From a virus, in IMG/VR virus record IMGVR_UViG_3300020428_000041, positions 1 to 34,300 of that record: DNA of 34,300 nucleotides; one strand, 5' to 3'. Shown here in pieces: positions 13,663-21,610 of the stretch. Each line of letters begins with the position of its first letter. Position 1 is the first letter of the stretch. The notes below the pieces were generated by a model. It was not told the origin of the DNA and ran no database searches. It saw only the letters and a list, made by a program, of their open reading frames with translations. A program made the translations under genes and the position numbers.

Positions 13663-16178
13663 GCGCTGAGTAACTTCTGGTCTTTGTCATCGAAGTACTG
13701 ATCGATGAGCGATTCGGTTTCAGCTTCCGAGGCAAATCGCCATTGGATCTCTATGCCGGTAGCTGGGTTGCTGTTCTTAGCTTTGTGTGGCCGTTTACGC
13801 ACTTTGGTAAGGCCGTGCCTGTTCAGGTTTTTAGTGAACTGCTTTAGCGATAGTCGCGGCGTTTGTTCAGTAAGGATGTGATAAACCATCCTCAGTTGCT
13901 CTATAGGTACAACGGTGTATGGCACTCGGTTGAATGCTTCGGACATCCAGAACTTGACGTAGCGTTGTGCTGATGTGATCTCACCCGCTTGCATCGTGTT
14001 GCTTAGCGACATGTCCAGCAGATCAGTAAACGATCCAATCGAGCCAGTCTTGATGCTGTCGATGAACTCGTCGAATACAGACATCGTTACCTTTTGCATA
14101 ACTTCTTTTGCAATGTTGTGTAACGGCAACCGGATTTGTGTCTCGCTGACTTCGAACGTCGATAGCGCACCTGCTAAGTGATAGATCTCTCTATCTAATC
14201 CTTTGGTTTCTAGCACCTTGATTACCTCGGGGTACGTCGCCCGTAGCGTTTGTTCTTGGCGAGGTGCGATGTTGTATCGACGGTCATTAGGCTCAACTTG
14301 AATGGAGTCGTGTCTGTTGGTGAAGAACAGATAATTCACATAGCTTTTTTCAACCAATTGGTTGGCTCGCATCGCACGGATCGTGAGATACGGTTCTGTG
14401 ATTGAGTTCTTTAGTTTGTCGGCCATGCGTATAGGTCCACGGCTGTCGGACATACGGAACTCATCGACCACAAGAAACAACGCATGTCGCAAGTACACGT
14501 TGAATTGTTCTTCTATGTTTTCGAGCGACTTCATAGGCGCGTGTTCTGGGCCGAACAATGGGTTCAAGATTCGATTGGCGAACACGCCTTTTCCGGTGCC
14601 TTGTATGCCGCTCAATACCCAGCACGTTTCTGACTTACGTTTGTTTTGGTAGATGAACGCCAGCCAGTTAAGGAAGTGAGAGAACTCTTGTTCACCGCTG
14701 CCGAGCATGTGGAAGATAATCTTATAAATGTTCGGGCAGGTGCTTTTGAGATCGTGTGCCGATGTGTAGCTCAGTGCTGCTGCAGGCTCGATGGCGTTGA
14801 ACATGTACTTTGTTTTGCGGTACATGTTGATGTAGGCCATCGGTTTTTCGTCAAGGTTGACGTTTTTGCCCGTGTGTTCTGGATCGAATACGACCTTGGC
14901 GTCTTGTACAAACGACGGCACTGGGAAGTTTTGCGTTTGATAGAAACCTGAGATGTCATCTTTTTTAGTGGGTGTCAGTGGGAAGCTGTCATCGAACTGC
15001 TCCAGGTCACTGTCATAGAGTCCGTTGTAGTAGGTTCCCGTTGTGAAATCCCGCAGCGCAATAGGAGCCAGTGGTCTTTTGCCTTTGTTCTGGTTAACAA
15101 GATCAGGGATCTGGGAATAAAACTCAGGGTCCGCTTTGGCGATTTCCCAGATTGGTTCTCCCTTGAAGTTGTACATATACATGGGCGCGTCTGCGAAGAA
15201 GTAGTACGCATGACTGTCGCCGCCGTTTACGTCGCAATGCACAAAGGGATAGTTTTGGTCGTTGTAGACTGAGATGTGCATTCGGTCAGGGTTCATAAGC
15301 ACTTCGTAGATCTGCTGACGCACGGGCATCTGTTTGATGGATGTAGATTTCTTTTTAAGTCCAGCCGCTATGCGGAGTTTGTTTTTAATGACTATTTCTT
15401 TTTCGGTGATGATCTCGGGATTGAGGCCCATAGCTAAGGGGACAAGATCTATGGTCGGATTCTTCTTTCTAACTAAGACTGTTCTGTCAGATGCTTTGAG
15501 AAAAGGATCGAGTTGTTTGTCTTCAAACACCGGAGGTGCAATGAAGCAAGTGTGTGTGCTGTCAGCGATAGAAAGATCAACCGGCCAGCTAAGGCTTTGT
15601 CCGTTTGCACTGAGCGTGATTTGAGAGGCTACGTCAGGCGTCGTTAGGTTTAAGTTCTTGAGCCAGAGCTTGATTGCTTTGGCAGGGATCGGTACTTCCA
15701 AGAACATATAAATGTGCAGGCTGCTGAGATTGCCTTTCATGCCCATCGAGGCACTGCCCTGCACGACGTAACTTACAGTGGAAAGTTCTTTAGGTAGTAA
15801 ATCTATGAAGCCGTTGGTTAGTTTTACTAACTCTGGGCCATCGAGCCTTCGCGGTAAGTGAGTGTTAGGTAGGTCGATGCCGTCGAGATCGATGATAAGG
15901 AAGTCGGTATCTGCTCTTTTGTCGGTAAGTCCTGCTCTGGATTCGTTGACCAGGGGCCTTTTGAGGTTGCCTTTGAGTAAGCAATGACCCAGATTCGCGT
16001 GGGTTTGCAGTAAATCTGCGAACTTTGCTAAACCTTCATTGGTTTTTTCCACAGTTTTTTCATGTGACGTTACGTCTTTGACGTATGGATAAGACCTTGT
16101 GCTTGTCAATCCGAAGTATTTTGAGAGAGGTAAGCTGTTGCTTGCTTCTAAGAATGTAACTTTTGTTTTATTTGCCAT
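13659..16178 (-). CDS. AEP-type primase fused to SF3 helicase
   Basis: This 839-aa replication protein combines an archaeo-eukaryotic primase-like N-terminus and a superfamily 3 helicase. In the first part, DTDFLIIDLDGIDLP near residue 95 gives the DxD metal site and NLSSLHIYMFLEVP near 155 the s-x-H. In the second part, LSGIQGTGKGVFANR (about 520) is Walker A, ALFLVVDEFRMSD (about 565) Walker B, and NYLFFTNRHDS (about 615) SF3 motif C. It would start and unwind at the phage origin. The start MANKTKVTFLEASN overlaps the polymerase stop by 11 nt. One operator copy lies inside at 15817-15831. C-terminal residues 700-839 are a winged-helix-like tail. Confidence 0.88.
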   Translation of the reverse strand: MANKTKVTFLEASNSLPLSKYFGLTSTRSYPYVKDVTSHEKTVEKTNEGLAKFADLLQTHANLGHCLLKGNLKRPLVNESRAGLTDKRADTDFLIIDLDGIDLPNTHLPRRLDGPELVKLTNGFIDLLPKELSTVSYVVQGSASMGMKGNLSSLHIYMFLEVPIPAKAIKLWLKNLNLTTPDVASQITLSANGQSLSWPVDLSIADSTHTCFIAPPVFEDKQLDPFLKASDRTVLVRKKNPTIDLVPLAMGLNPEIITEKEIVIKNKLRIAAGLKKKSTSIKQMPVRQQIYEVLMNPDRMHISVYNDQNYPFVHCDVNGGDSHAYYFFADAPMYMYNFKGEPIWEIAKADPEFYSQIPDLVNQNKGKRPLAPIALRDFTTGTYYNGLYDSDLEQFDDSFPLTPTKKDDISGFYQTQNFPVPSFVQDAKVVFDPEHTGKNVNLDEKPMAYINMYRKTKYMFNAIEPAAALSYTSAHDLKSTCPNIYKIIFHMLGSGEQEFSHFLNWLAFIYQNKRKSETCWVLSGIQGTGKGVFANRILNPLFGPEHAPMKSLENIEEQFNVYLRHALFLVVDEFRMSDSRGPIRMADKLKNSITEPYLTIRAMRANQLVEKSYVNYLFFTNRHDSIQVEPNDRRYNIAPRQEQTLRATYPEVIKVLETKGLDREIYHLAGALSTFEVSETQIRLPLHNIAKEVMQKVTMSVFDEFIDSIKTGSIGSFTDLLDMSLSNTMQAGEITSAQRYVKFWMSEAFNRVPYTVVPIEQLRMVYHILTEQTPRLSLKQFTKNLNRHGLTKVRKRPHKAKNSNPATGIEIQWRFASEAETESLIDQYFDDKDQKLLSA
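15817..15831. promoter_or_regulatory. Exact operator palindrome inside the primase gene
   Basis: GTTAGTTTTACTAAC is a perfect GTTAG-N5-CTAAC copy, deep inside a coding region. A full 10-base arm match is expected about 0.03 times in 34.3 kb of random sequence with equal bases, so it is unlikely to be chance by itself, though codon constraints may bias this. Confidence 0.5.
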
Positions 16179-18009
16179 AGCGAGGTCCGTACTCCCCCTC
16201 TGCAAGAAGTGGTATATCGGGTGCCCAAGCCGGTGCGATGCACATTTCTTCGATGAGGATATCCATCATTTCGTCGGGTTTGTCGCGGGGGGCTACGATG
16301 AGGATTTCATCATGTACCGTGTGTACTACCGTACCGGCGAGGGGCTTTAATCGATCTTGTAGTCGCAGCATTGCGTCAGTAATTACGATGCGGCTGAGTG
16401 CTTGAGTGATGTTTTCAGTGAGCATTCCGCCGTAGATGCGGGTTGTTTTGTTTTTTCCTTGGAACGTAAATTCGTGCGTGTGTTCGTTGAACTGCAGATC
16501 GGGGTATGACAAGTACATGCCGTTTGGTAGCAGGAGCTTGTGATGGTCAACGGTTATTGGTCCGAATCTGTTTCCATGTTGACTGGGATCTAACATGGCG
16601 AACAACATGGCTTTTGCAATTGACCAGTAGGCAGGGATCATTGCGTAGGTAAATCGGTAAAGGTTGATAACCTTTTGAGGTAGGTTGTCGTCGTACTGAA
16701 TGTTGTTTGTGCTCAACGTATCAGCAAATCGGTCTTTGCCCATGCCGTAGCCAAGGCCCAACACTGCAGTTTTACCTAGAAACCGTTCTGTGTAATTTGC
16801 TTTGGTAATTTCTGTGCCGTAGATCATCGAGGCGAAGTTGCAATAGACATCTTCATTTGCAGCGAAAGCATCCAAAAGTTTATGTTCACCTGCTAGCCAG
16901 GCGAGCATCCTTGCTTCGATAGCGTTTAAGTCAGCAACGTACACATAGTTATCTGCTGGGGCCGTTAAGCATTTGCGTAGGTCAGAGCCTCGTGGCAGGT
17001 TTTGCAGGTTGATTTTTTCCGTACCCGCAAACCTACCGGTGTGTGCGTTGTAGTACCGCAACGGGACTGGCATTTGTCCTGATTTATTGGTGCTTTGCAG
17101 CAAACGAGCGGCGCGTGTTTCTTCTATACGGCTGCTTACTGCTCGTCGTGCATCCCACAGGTTTTGATGCTGCGGGTACATTTTAACCATCTGTTTCCAA
17201 CCAGCATCGTTCTGGCCGAACGCAGGGATCTGCAATCCAGTGGTGGCGCTGCGTTTGGTCGGCGGGACGATACCGATACTTTCTAAGTGGGCTGCAAATT
17301 TTTGTCTGCTGGCAAGGTCGGCTCTGGTCAGACCAGATGCTTCAATCATTTCCGCAGTTTTTAATTGAGCTTCGTCGTGTGATGTACGCACCATATCTTC
17401 GTCGAGCACAAGTTTGGGCTGACAGAACATACGAGTAGTCAGGTCTATGATTTCTAGTTCACTGATTGGGTATTGATGCGCGAGTTCTTGGAAGATTGCA
17501 TAGGTCAGGTCTACGTCTTGGATACAATAGTCCCCAATGGTCAGTTCTAGCTCGTATGGAAGATCGTAGATGCCTTTGGCGTCGATGAGTTCTTCGCCCT
17601 TTCGCATTGATTCATCGTCTGGGAATGTGCGCTCAGCTACGTCTTTGAGAGAAGCCGATTTGTGCGGTTCAATGCCGCGAGCCATAGCTGCAGTGTCGCA
17701 ATACTTGTATGGATGTAGATCGTAGATTTCTGCCAGTACATAGCCGTCAAACAACGTGTTGTGGCACACCAGTATGGTTTTGTCCCAGTCGATGTCGTTG
17801 AGCGCGGCTTCGGCCTCGTCTTCTCCATACCATTCTGTGTCGTTGTCGTTTGTTTTGATGCCAACGCCCCAGACTTTGAATAGCTCGTGAGCTACATATT
17901 CTTGGGTGTTGAGCTTGGTAAGTGATACGTCTTTGTCGAAGTAGGTTTCGAAGTCCAGTGTTACTACGTTTTCATAAGCTAACTGAGGACTTGTTGGGGT
18001 CATATTCAT
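16168..18009 (-). CDS. Family A DNA polymerase with 3'-5' exonuclease
   Basis: The 613-aa enzyme copies the phage genome. A DEDDy exonuclease comes first: VVTLDFETYFDKD (Exo I, about residue 20), LVCHNTLFDGYV (Exo II, about 83) and GDYCIQDVDLTYAIF (Exo III). The Pol domain follows, with YVYVADLNAIEARMLAWLAG as motif A (about 355), ERFLGKTAVLGLGYGMGKDR as motif B, and VVHTVHDEILIV as motif C (about 565). The length is short for this family, close to podophage and marine-phage polymerases, without a 5' nuclease domain. It overlaps the upstream gene by 38 nt and the primase by 11 nt, forming the core of the replisome operon. Confidence 0.93.
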   Translation of the reverse strand: MNMTPTSPQLAYENVVTLDFETYFDKDVSLTKLNTQEYVAHELFKVWGVGIKTNDNDTEWYGEDEAEAALNDIDWDKTILVCHNTLFDGYVLAEIYDLHPYKYCDTAAMARGIEPHKSASLKDVAERTFPDDESMRKGEELIDAKGIYDLPYELELTIGDYCIQDVDLTYAIFQELAHQYPISELEIIDLTTRMFCQPKLVLDEDMVRTSHDEAQLKTAEMIEASGLTRADLASRQKFAAHLESIGIVPPTKRSATTGLQIPAFGQNDAGWKQMVKMYPQHQNLWDARRAVSSRIEETRAARLLQSTNKSGQMPVPLRYYNAHTGRFAGTEKINLQNLPRGSDLRKCLTAPADNYVYVADLNAIEARMLAWLAGEHKLLDAFAANEDVYCNFASMIYGTEITKANYTERFLGKTAVLGLGYGMGKDRFADTLSTNNIQYDDNLPQKVINLYRFTYAMIPAYWSIAKAMLFAMLDPSQHGNRFGPITVDHHKLLLPNGMYLSYPDLQFNEHTHEFTFQGKNKTTRIYGGMLTENITQALSRIVITDAMLRLQDRLKPLAGTVVHTVHDEILIVAPRDKPDEMMDILIEEMCIAPAWAPDIPLLAEGEYGPRYGK

Positions 18010-18208
18010 CTGTCTCTTTCTCTCCCTGTAGAATGGAGTCCAGTATTTTTTCGCGGTATAGCGCAGCCTCGGATCTGTCAGCTTTGGACAGGATCTTGAT
18101 GTCGGACTTCTTGAGTTTGTAAGTCGTCCAGTACATGGCTTCGGGGGGATCGGTAGCTAGGGTGTATTCAATGACCGAGCCGTCGTCGTCAGTGAAGAAC
18201 ATTTGCAT
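17972..18208 (-). CDS. Small hypothetical protein next to DNA polymerase (78 aa)
   Basis: I place the start at MQMFFTDDDGSVIEYTLATD (18208) because GGGGGGATACG precedes the ATG. The protein begins with a beta segment and continues as a charged helical stretch (KADRSEAALYREKILDSILQ). I do not recognise the family. It overlaps the polymerase start by 38 nt in another frame, suggesting tight coupling and a small polymerase-accessory role as one option. An exact operator copy sits right upstream. Confidence 0.6.
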   Translation of the reverse strand: MQMFFTDDDGSVIEYTLATDPPEAMYWTTYKLKKSDIKILSKADRSEAALYREKILDSILQGEKETDEYDPNKSSVSL

Positions 18209-18221
18209 CGTATCCCCCCGA

Positions 18222-18236
18222 GTTAGGAACACTAAC
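18222..18236. promoter_or_regulatory. Exact operator palindrome upstream of the DNA polymerase genes
   Basis: GTTAGGAACACTAAC is a perfect GTTAG-N5-CTAAC copy lying in the 23-bp gap before the 78-aa gene and the polymerase, partly over the stop of the gene ending at 18232. I see no good -35/-10 around it. Confidence 0.55.
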
Positions 18237-18507
18237 TCTCGTTGGCGCTGAGTTCAAGATGAGCACCTTGTAAAGCTGCAAATACCTTGGTGAGTTCGTC
18301 GTACCGCTCGTTAACGAGGTCCACAACGGCGTTTACTACTTTGTCATCGAGCTTTATGGGTCGTTCGGTATCAGATTGTTTTAGTGTTTCTGCAAGATTC
18401 AAGAAATCACACAGGGGTTCCATGTCATCAGCCATAGCTTTCATTGCTACGTTGATGTCGTGAGAGGTGAGCCGTTCTACGGCTGTGGTGTCGTAGTTTG
18501 TTGTCAT
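18232..18507 (-). CDS. Small helical hypothetical protein (91 aa)
   Basis: The product MTTNYDTTAVERLTSHDINV continues as mostly helical and acidic (DDKVVNAVVDLVNERYDELT). No known family, membrane segment or metal site is seen. Its start overlaps the Zn-finger gene by 4 nt (ATGA), and its TAG stop lies within an exact operator copy. Position beside the polymerase and the MoxR/VWA set suggests a DNA-metabolism link; nothing stronger can be said. Confidence 0.6.
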   Translation of the reverse strand: MTTNYDTTAVERLTSHDINVAMKAMADDMEPLCDFLNLAETLKQSDTERPIKLDDKVVNAVVDLVNERYDELTKVFAALQGAHLELSANES

Positions 18508-18788
18508 ATTTTTCCTTTTCGTTTCAATTTGATTTTCCTTTCAATCAAAAAATTGAGTTCGTGATCGCAGTATTTTGAACATCCGTCGCAGACTACGTCT
18601 TTGCCTATAATTTCGTACTCAAGGCATTTTTCGCCGCACATGTCGCAGTCAATCATTTGGCATTCAGAGCACAGATAACCTTCTTGAGTTTCTGTGTACT
18701 TTGGGATTCTGTTGACGAATAACCCACTGCCAAACGCAGTACTGCGTCCACAATCGGTGCAGTTGTCTCCGATGTTTTGCAATGTCAT
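18504..18788 (-). CDS. Cysteine-rich zinc-finger protein (94 aa)
   Basis: The start MTLQNIGDNCTDCGRSTAFG (18788) overlaps the VWA gene stop by 4 nt (ATGA). Several CxxC pairs are present: CTDC, CSEC, CDMC, CDGC, plus lone Cys, spaced as in treble-clef or rubredoxin-like zinc fingers that bind two metal ions. The C-terminus is basic (RKIKLKRKGKI), which fits nucleic-acid binding. Possible roles are a transcription or DNA-binding accessory for the nearby polymerase or a partner of the VWA protein. No catalytic motif is seen. Confidence 0.65.
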   Translation of the reverse strand: MTLQNIGDNCTDCGRSTAFGSGLFVNRIPKYTETQEGYLCSECQMIDCDMCGEKCLEYEIIGKDVVCDGCSKYCDHELNFLIERKIKLKRKGKI

Positions 18789-19972
18789 ATATAAACTACC
18801 TTGCCCCAAGGGGCGGTTTTAGTGCGGTCATTACAGACCCACAAGACGGGGTAATTAGGTTGGAATTCGAATGAGCTTGCACCAACGTCGAGGTCAGTGA
18901 AGTACACCAGCCACCCTGGTTGGCAATCGAGTTCTTCGATGTACTGGAACGTATGGCGGAAGTTGGTGCCGCCACGTCCATGAACTTTTAGTTCATTTAT
19001 AGGTAGATCTTTTTGGGTGTAGGTTCGTTCGCTGCGGACACGGGTGTCAGCGTCTAGGAACAGCACGGAGTCAGGTCGTAGCTCACGCAGGACGGCACTC
19101 ATTTCTGATCCACATTCTTCGAGTTGGTCTGTGGTCATAGAACCAGAACTGTCCATAACGAAGATACCGTTGCTGAGTTTTTTGTTGCGTTTCTTTGGTA
19201 GGTAGACTTCGTTACCGAACCAGCGTTTCTGGAACACGTTCCAGTTACGTTTGGTGTTGTCTTTAATGAACCAGTTGCGCATGGCTGCAACCCAGTTAAC
19301 TTTAGGTTCAAGCAGAGTTTGTACAAGTTCTTCTAAGCCTCCTGGCATAGCGCCGATCTTCTTGGCTTCTTCAGTGGCTGATGCGACAGCCATCTTCCAA
19401 TCTTCTGTGATTTCTTCGCGAGTGCGGTAGTCGTCGATTGGATTACCTTTGTCGTCGATGCCGACGGGGATGATGTCGTCGCTGTTTTTTGGCTCCTCGT
19501 TATCGCCTGGGGTTGGGTAACCCTCATCCGGGTTGCCGGGTTGACGTGGTGGTTGAGGTTGAGTGCCTACTTTTTGCAGTAACTCTTGGTACACCTGCAC
19601 TGCGTTTTTGCCAGAGCCGTGTACGCCTTGGAATTCGAACATGGCTATTTCAGGCAGGATGAATCCCCACTGACGTAGCAATGCGTTGATTACTAGATCG
19701 CACGCGATATTCCACAGTTTGTCGTCGTAGCCTGTAGGTAGCTCAACGTGGTTGAAGATGCAGTGCATGATCTCGTGGGCGATGCCGCCGATGAGTTCAA
19801 GGATTGTTAGAGATTCGACGAATTTTTCGTCGTAGTAGAGGTGCGTACCGTTTGTTGCGAGCGTCCCAACAGCGTCAGATGGTTGGAACTTGAGGAGATA
19901 CAACACCATTGAGAACCAAGGGTGGTTGAGGCTCAGGCCCGTTTTGGCCTGTTGTATTTTTTGTTGTGTCAC
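18785..19972 (-). CDS. Metallopeptidase-like plus VWA domain protein (DUF2201 type)
   Basis: This 395-aa protein joins two parts. The N-terminal half has NHPWFSMVLYLLKF, GTHLYYDEKFVESLTILELI and HEIMHCIFNH (about residue 66), an HExxH zinc-protease-like motif as in DUF2201 proteins. The C-terminal half is a VWA-like domain with FVMDSSGSMTTDQLEECGSE (about 272), the D-x-S-x-S metal-adhesion site, and later YFTDLDVG. In CobT/VWA-type systems such a protein pairs with a MoxR AAA+ ATPase, here 21611-22663. The 5' end overlaps the upstream gene by 98 bp in a different frame. The middle has a Pro-rich linker and EPKNSDD acidic patch. Confidence 0.85.
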   Translation of the reverse strand: MTQQKIQQAKTGLSLNHPWFSMVLYLLKFQPSDAVGTLATNGTHLYYDEKFVESLTILELIGGIAHEIMHCIFNHVELPTGYDDKLWNIACDLVINALLRQWGFILPEIAMFEFQGVHGSGKNAVQVYQELLQKVGTQPQPPRQPGNPDEGYPTPGDNEEPKNSDDIIPVGIDDKGNPIDDYRTREEITEDWKMAVASATEEAKKIGAMPGGLEELVQTLLEPKVNWVAAMRNWFIKDNTKRNWNVFQKRWFGNEVYLPKKRNKKLSNGIFVMDSSGSMTTDQLEECGSEMSAVLRELRPDSVLFLDADTRVRSERTYTQKDLPINELKVHGRGGTNFRHTFQYIEELDCQPGWLVYFTDLDVGASSFEFQPNYPVLWVCNDRTKTAPWGKVVYI

Positions 19973-20810
19973 TAGGCACGTTCCTTAAGTTGTTGAGTTT
20001 CTTGAGAATGTTGTTTGCCGCGTTAGCTGCATCTGCTCTGTGGAACTCGTCTTTGCGAAGCTCTGAGAGATCGAGATTTGCCAGGGAGCGGGCGTCACGG
20101 GCGATGCTGTCGATGCGGGAGTCGTTAAATATATTTAAGGTTTCAATTAGCGAAGCTTTCTCCATCAGGCTCTCGAAAGGCTCTTTACGGAACTTGCCGT
20201 CCGACATAAGCCGCTGGTAGATGTTGGAAACGATTTTGTAGATCCGATTGGATATGTCGGCACGCAAGTCGCTGTCTTCTTTAAGCTGAGCTTTGTCGAA
20301 CTCTTCTTGGAGCGTGGTATCCAGTTCACTGTCGCCGGTTGGGGCTACGGTGTACGGCACAACAGTGAATTCCACACCGAACCGCTTGCGTAGCTGGCTT
20401 GGCTCGGGGTGGATGTTGGGCTGGTACATATTTTTCATAAAATTTTGTGGGCCGTTGCTTGCTAACCAAACTGTGTACTCTCGAATGAAGTGCTCGACTT
20501 CATGTAGGTATTCCAACTTGCCCTTTTCGATGGCTGCTTTGACTTCGAAGTAGCGAGCTTTGCTCGATACCCGAGAGCCTTTGGCTGCATACGGATGCGT
20601 GAAGTCGTTGAAACTGTCACGCAGGTTTTGCTTGGAACGGTTTACTCGGTTGAGCATGGCCGGGGGCACGATCTTGCGGGTGTAGGTCCCTGCATCTCTG
20701 TCTGCGTCGTAACTTGCGTTGATCTCGCGGGACAGGGACGGGTCGTGGCGTTTGCCGTCCCAGCAGGGTATGTGGAGTGACCACACAATGGCGTTGTCAT
20801 TTGTCAGCAT
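19875..20810 (-). CDS. DUF3150-like protein of MoxR/VWA set (311 aa)
   Basis: The start AIVWSLHIPCWDGKRHDPSL is like the start of DUF3150 proteins, often coded between MoxR-type ATPases and CobT-like VWA proteins in phages and plasmids. The rest is helical with coiled-coil sections (ARYFEVKAAIEKGKLEYLHE, ESLMEKASLIETLNIF) and a disordered Pro-rich tail. The identification rests on this pattern, length and location, so it is tentative. The start TAATG overlaps the gene before, while 98 bp at the end overlap the VWA gene out of frame. Possibly an adaptor or substrate of the AAA+/VWA complex. Confidence 0.55.
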   Translation of the reverse strand: MLTNDNAIVWSLHIPCWDGKRHDPSLSREINASYDADRDAGTYTRKIVPPAMLNRVNRSKQNLRDSFNDFTHPYAAKGSRVSSKARYFEVKAAIEKGKLEYLHEVEHFIREYTVWLASNGPQNFMKNMYQPNIHPEPSQLRKRFGVEFTVVPYTVAPTGDSELDTTLQEEFDKAQLKEDSDLRADISNRIYKIVSNIYQRLMSDGKFRKEPFESLMEKASLIETLNIFNDSRIDSIARDARSLANLDLSELRKDEFHRADAANAANNILKKLNNLRNVPSDTTKNTTGQNGPEPQPPLVLNGVVSPQVPTI

Positions 20811-21601
20811 TAAGCGGCTCCAATTTTGTCGATGAGGATTGATTGCTTCACATGCGACAGGTCGCTGTTGAAGGAGATTTCAGTCTTGCGCTTGGGTTTA
20901 GGCTTAGCGTGCAGGCGCTGGATGATGTCGTGCGGCAGCAGGTGCTGACCTTCGGGGAAGATTTTGAGGAACTGGCCTACGGTGTTGCATTCACTGAGCA
21001 GAGCCTTCATGTCATCTTTGATTGCTTCGCGTTTATCTTGCGCCGCGCAGCGACTTAACCATACGCCTATGGTTGCTTTGACCGAGTCGGGGGCTTCGTC
21101 CCATGAACAAGAGCGGTGTTTTTCTGCACTGAAGTTGGCTCTGGAACTGTCGTAATTAACTCCATAGTCTGAGGGTAATGGCATACCGCTGTCTGTTGTT
21201 GATGGGACAGGACAGTGTGTGTCGCCTTCAACACCAACTACAAAGTAGTTTGGGTGTTTGTCTTTTGCGTTTGCGCGAAAGTGTTGAGCACCGCAGAAGC
21301 GGTCAGATTTGTAGTACTGTTTGAAAGAAGTGCAAGTGAAGTTGATTAAGGAATCTGGGATTTCGACCCATAGATGGTGATTCCTGTTTGTTGTGGGTTT
21401 ACTGAAGCTTGCGACGAGCGCATCGCACATTTCTTTGTGGGCCGTGTAGAACCCATAGACTTCTTCGTCGATAAAGATTCGATCAAAGTCGGCGGTTTCT
21501 ATGGTTGTTGAGCTTCCTATATAGTCAGCTAAAGGAATTGTTTCTTCTGCTTTTTTTATTATGAGTCGTCGCAGTTCGTTTGTGAGGTTTACTCCTGCCA
21601 T
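20810..21601 (-). CDS. Unknown protein between MoxR and DUF3150-like genes (263 aa)
   Basis: I do not recognise this protein with confidence. MAGVNLTNELRRLIIKKAEE is an amphipathic helical start. The middle has HHLWVEIPDSLINFTCTSFK and a number of Cys/His (FCGAQHFRAN; HRSCSWDEAPD). The end has CNTVGQFLKIFPEGQHLLP and a basic tail KPKPKRKTEIS. The two ends remind me of the Nmad5 (nucleotide-modification associated) family, but the match is an impression only. AGGAGATCAAC precedes the start. It lies 9 bp after the MoxR gene, whose TAG stop is in frame with this start. Confidence 0.45.
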   Translation of the reverse strand: MAGVNLTNELRRLIIKKAEETIPLADYIGSSTTIETADFDRIFIDEEVYGFYTAHKEMCDALVASFSKPTTNRNHHLWVEIPDSLINFTCTSFKQYYKSDRFCGAQHFRANAKDKHPNYFVVGVEGDTHCPVPSTTDSGMPLPSDYGVNYDSSRANFSAEKHRSCSWDEAPDSVKATIGVWLSRCAAQDKREAIKDDMKALLSECNTVGQFLKIFPEGQHLLPHDIIQRLHAKPKPKRKTEISFNSDLSHVKQSILIDKIGAA

Positions 21602-21610
21602 GTTGATCTC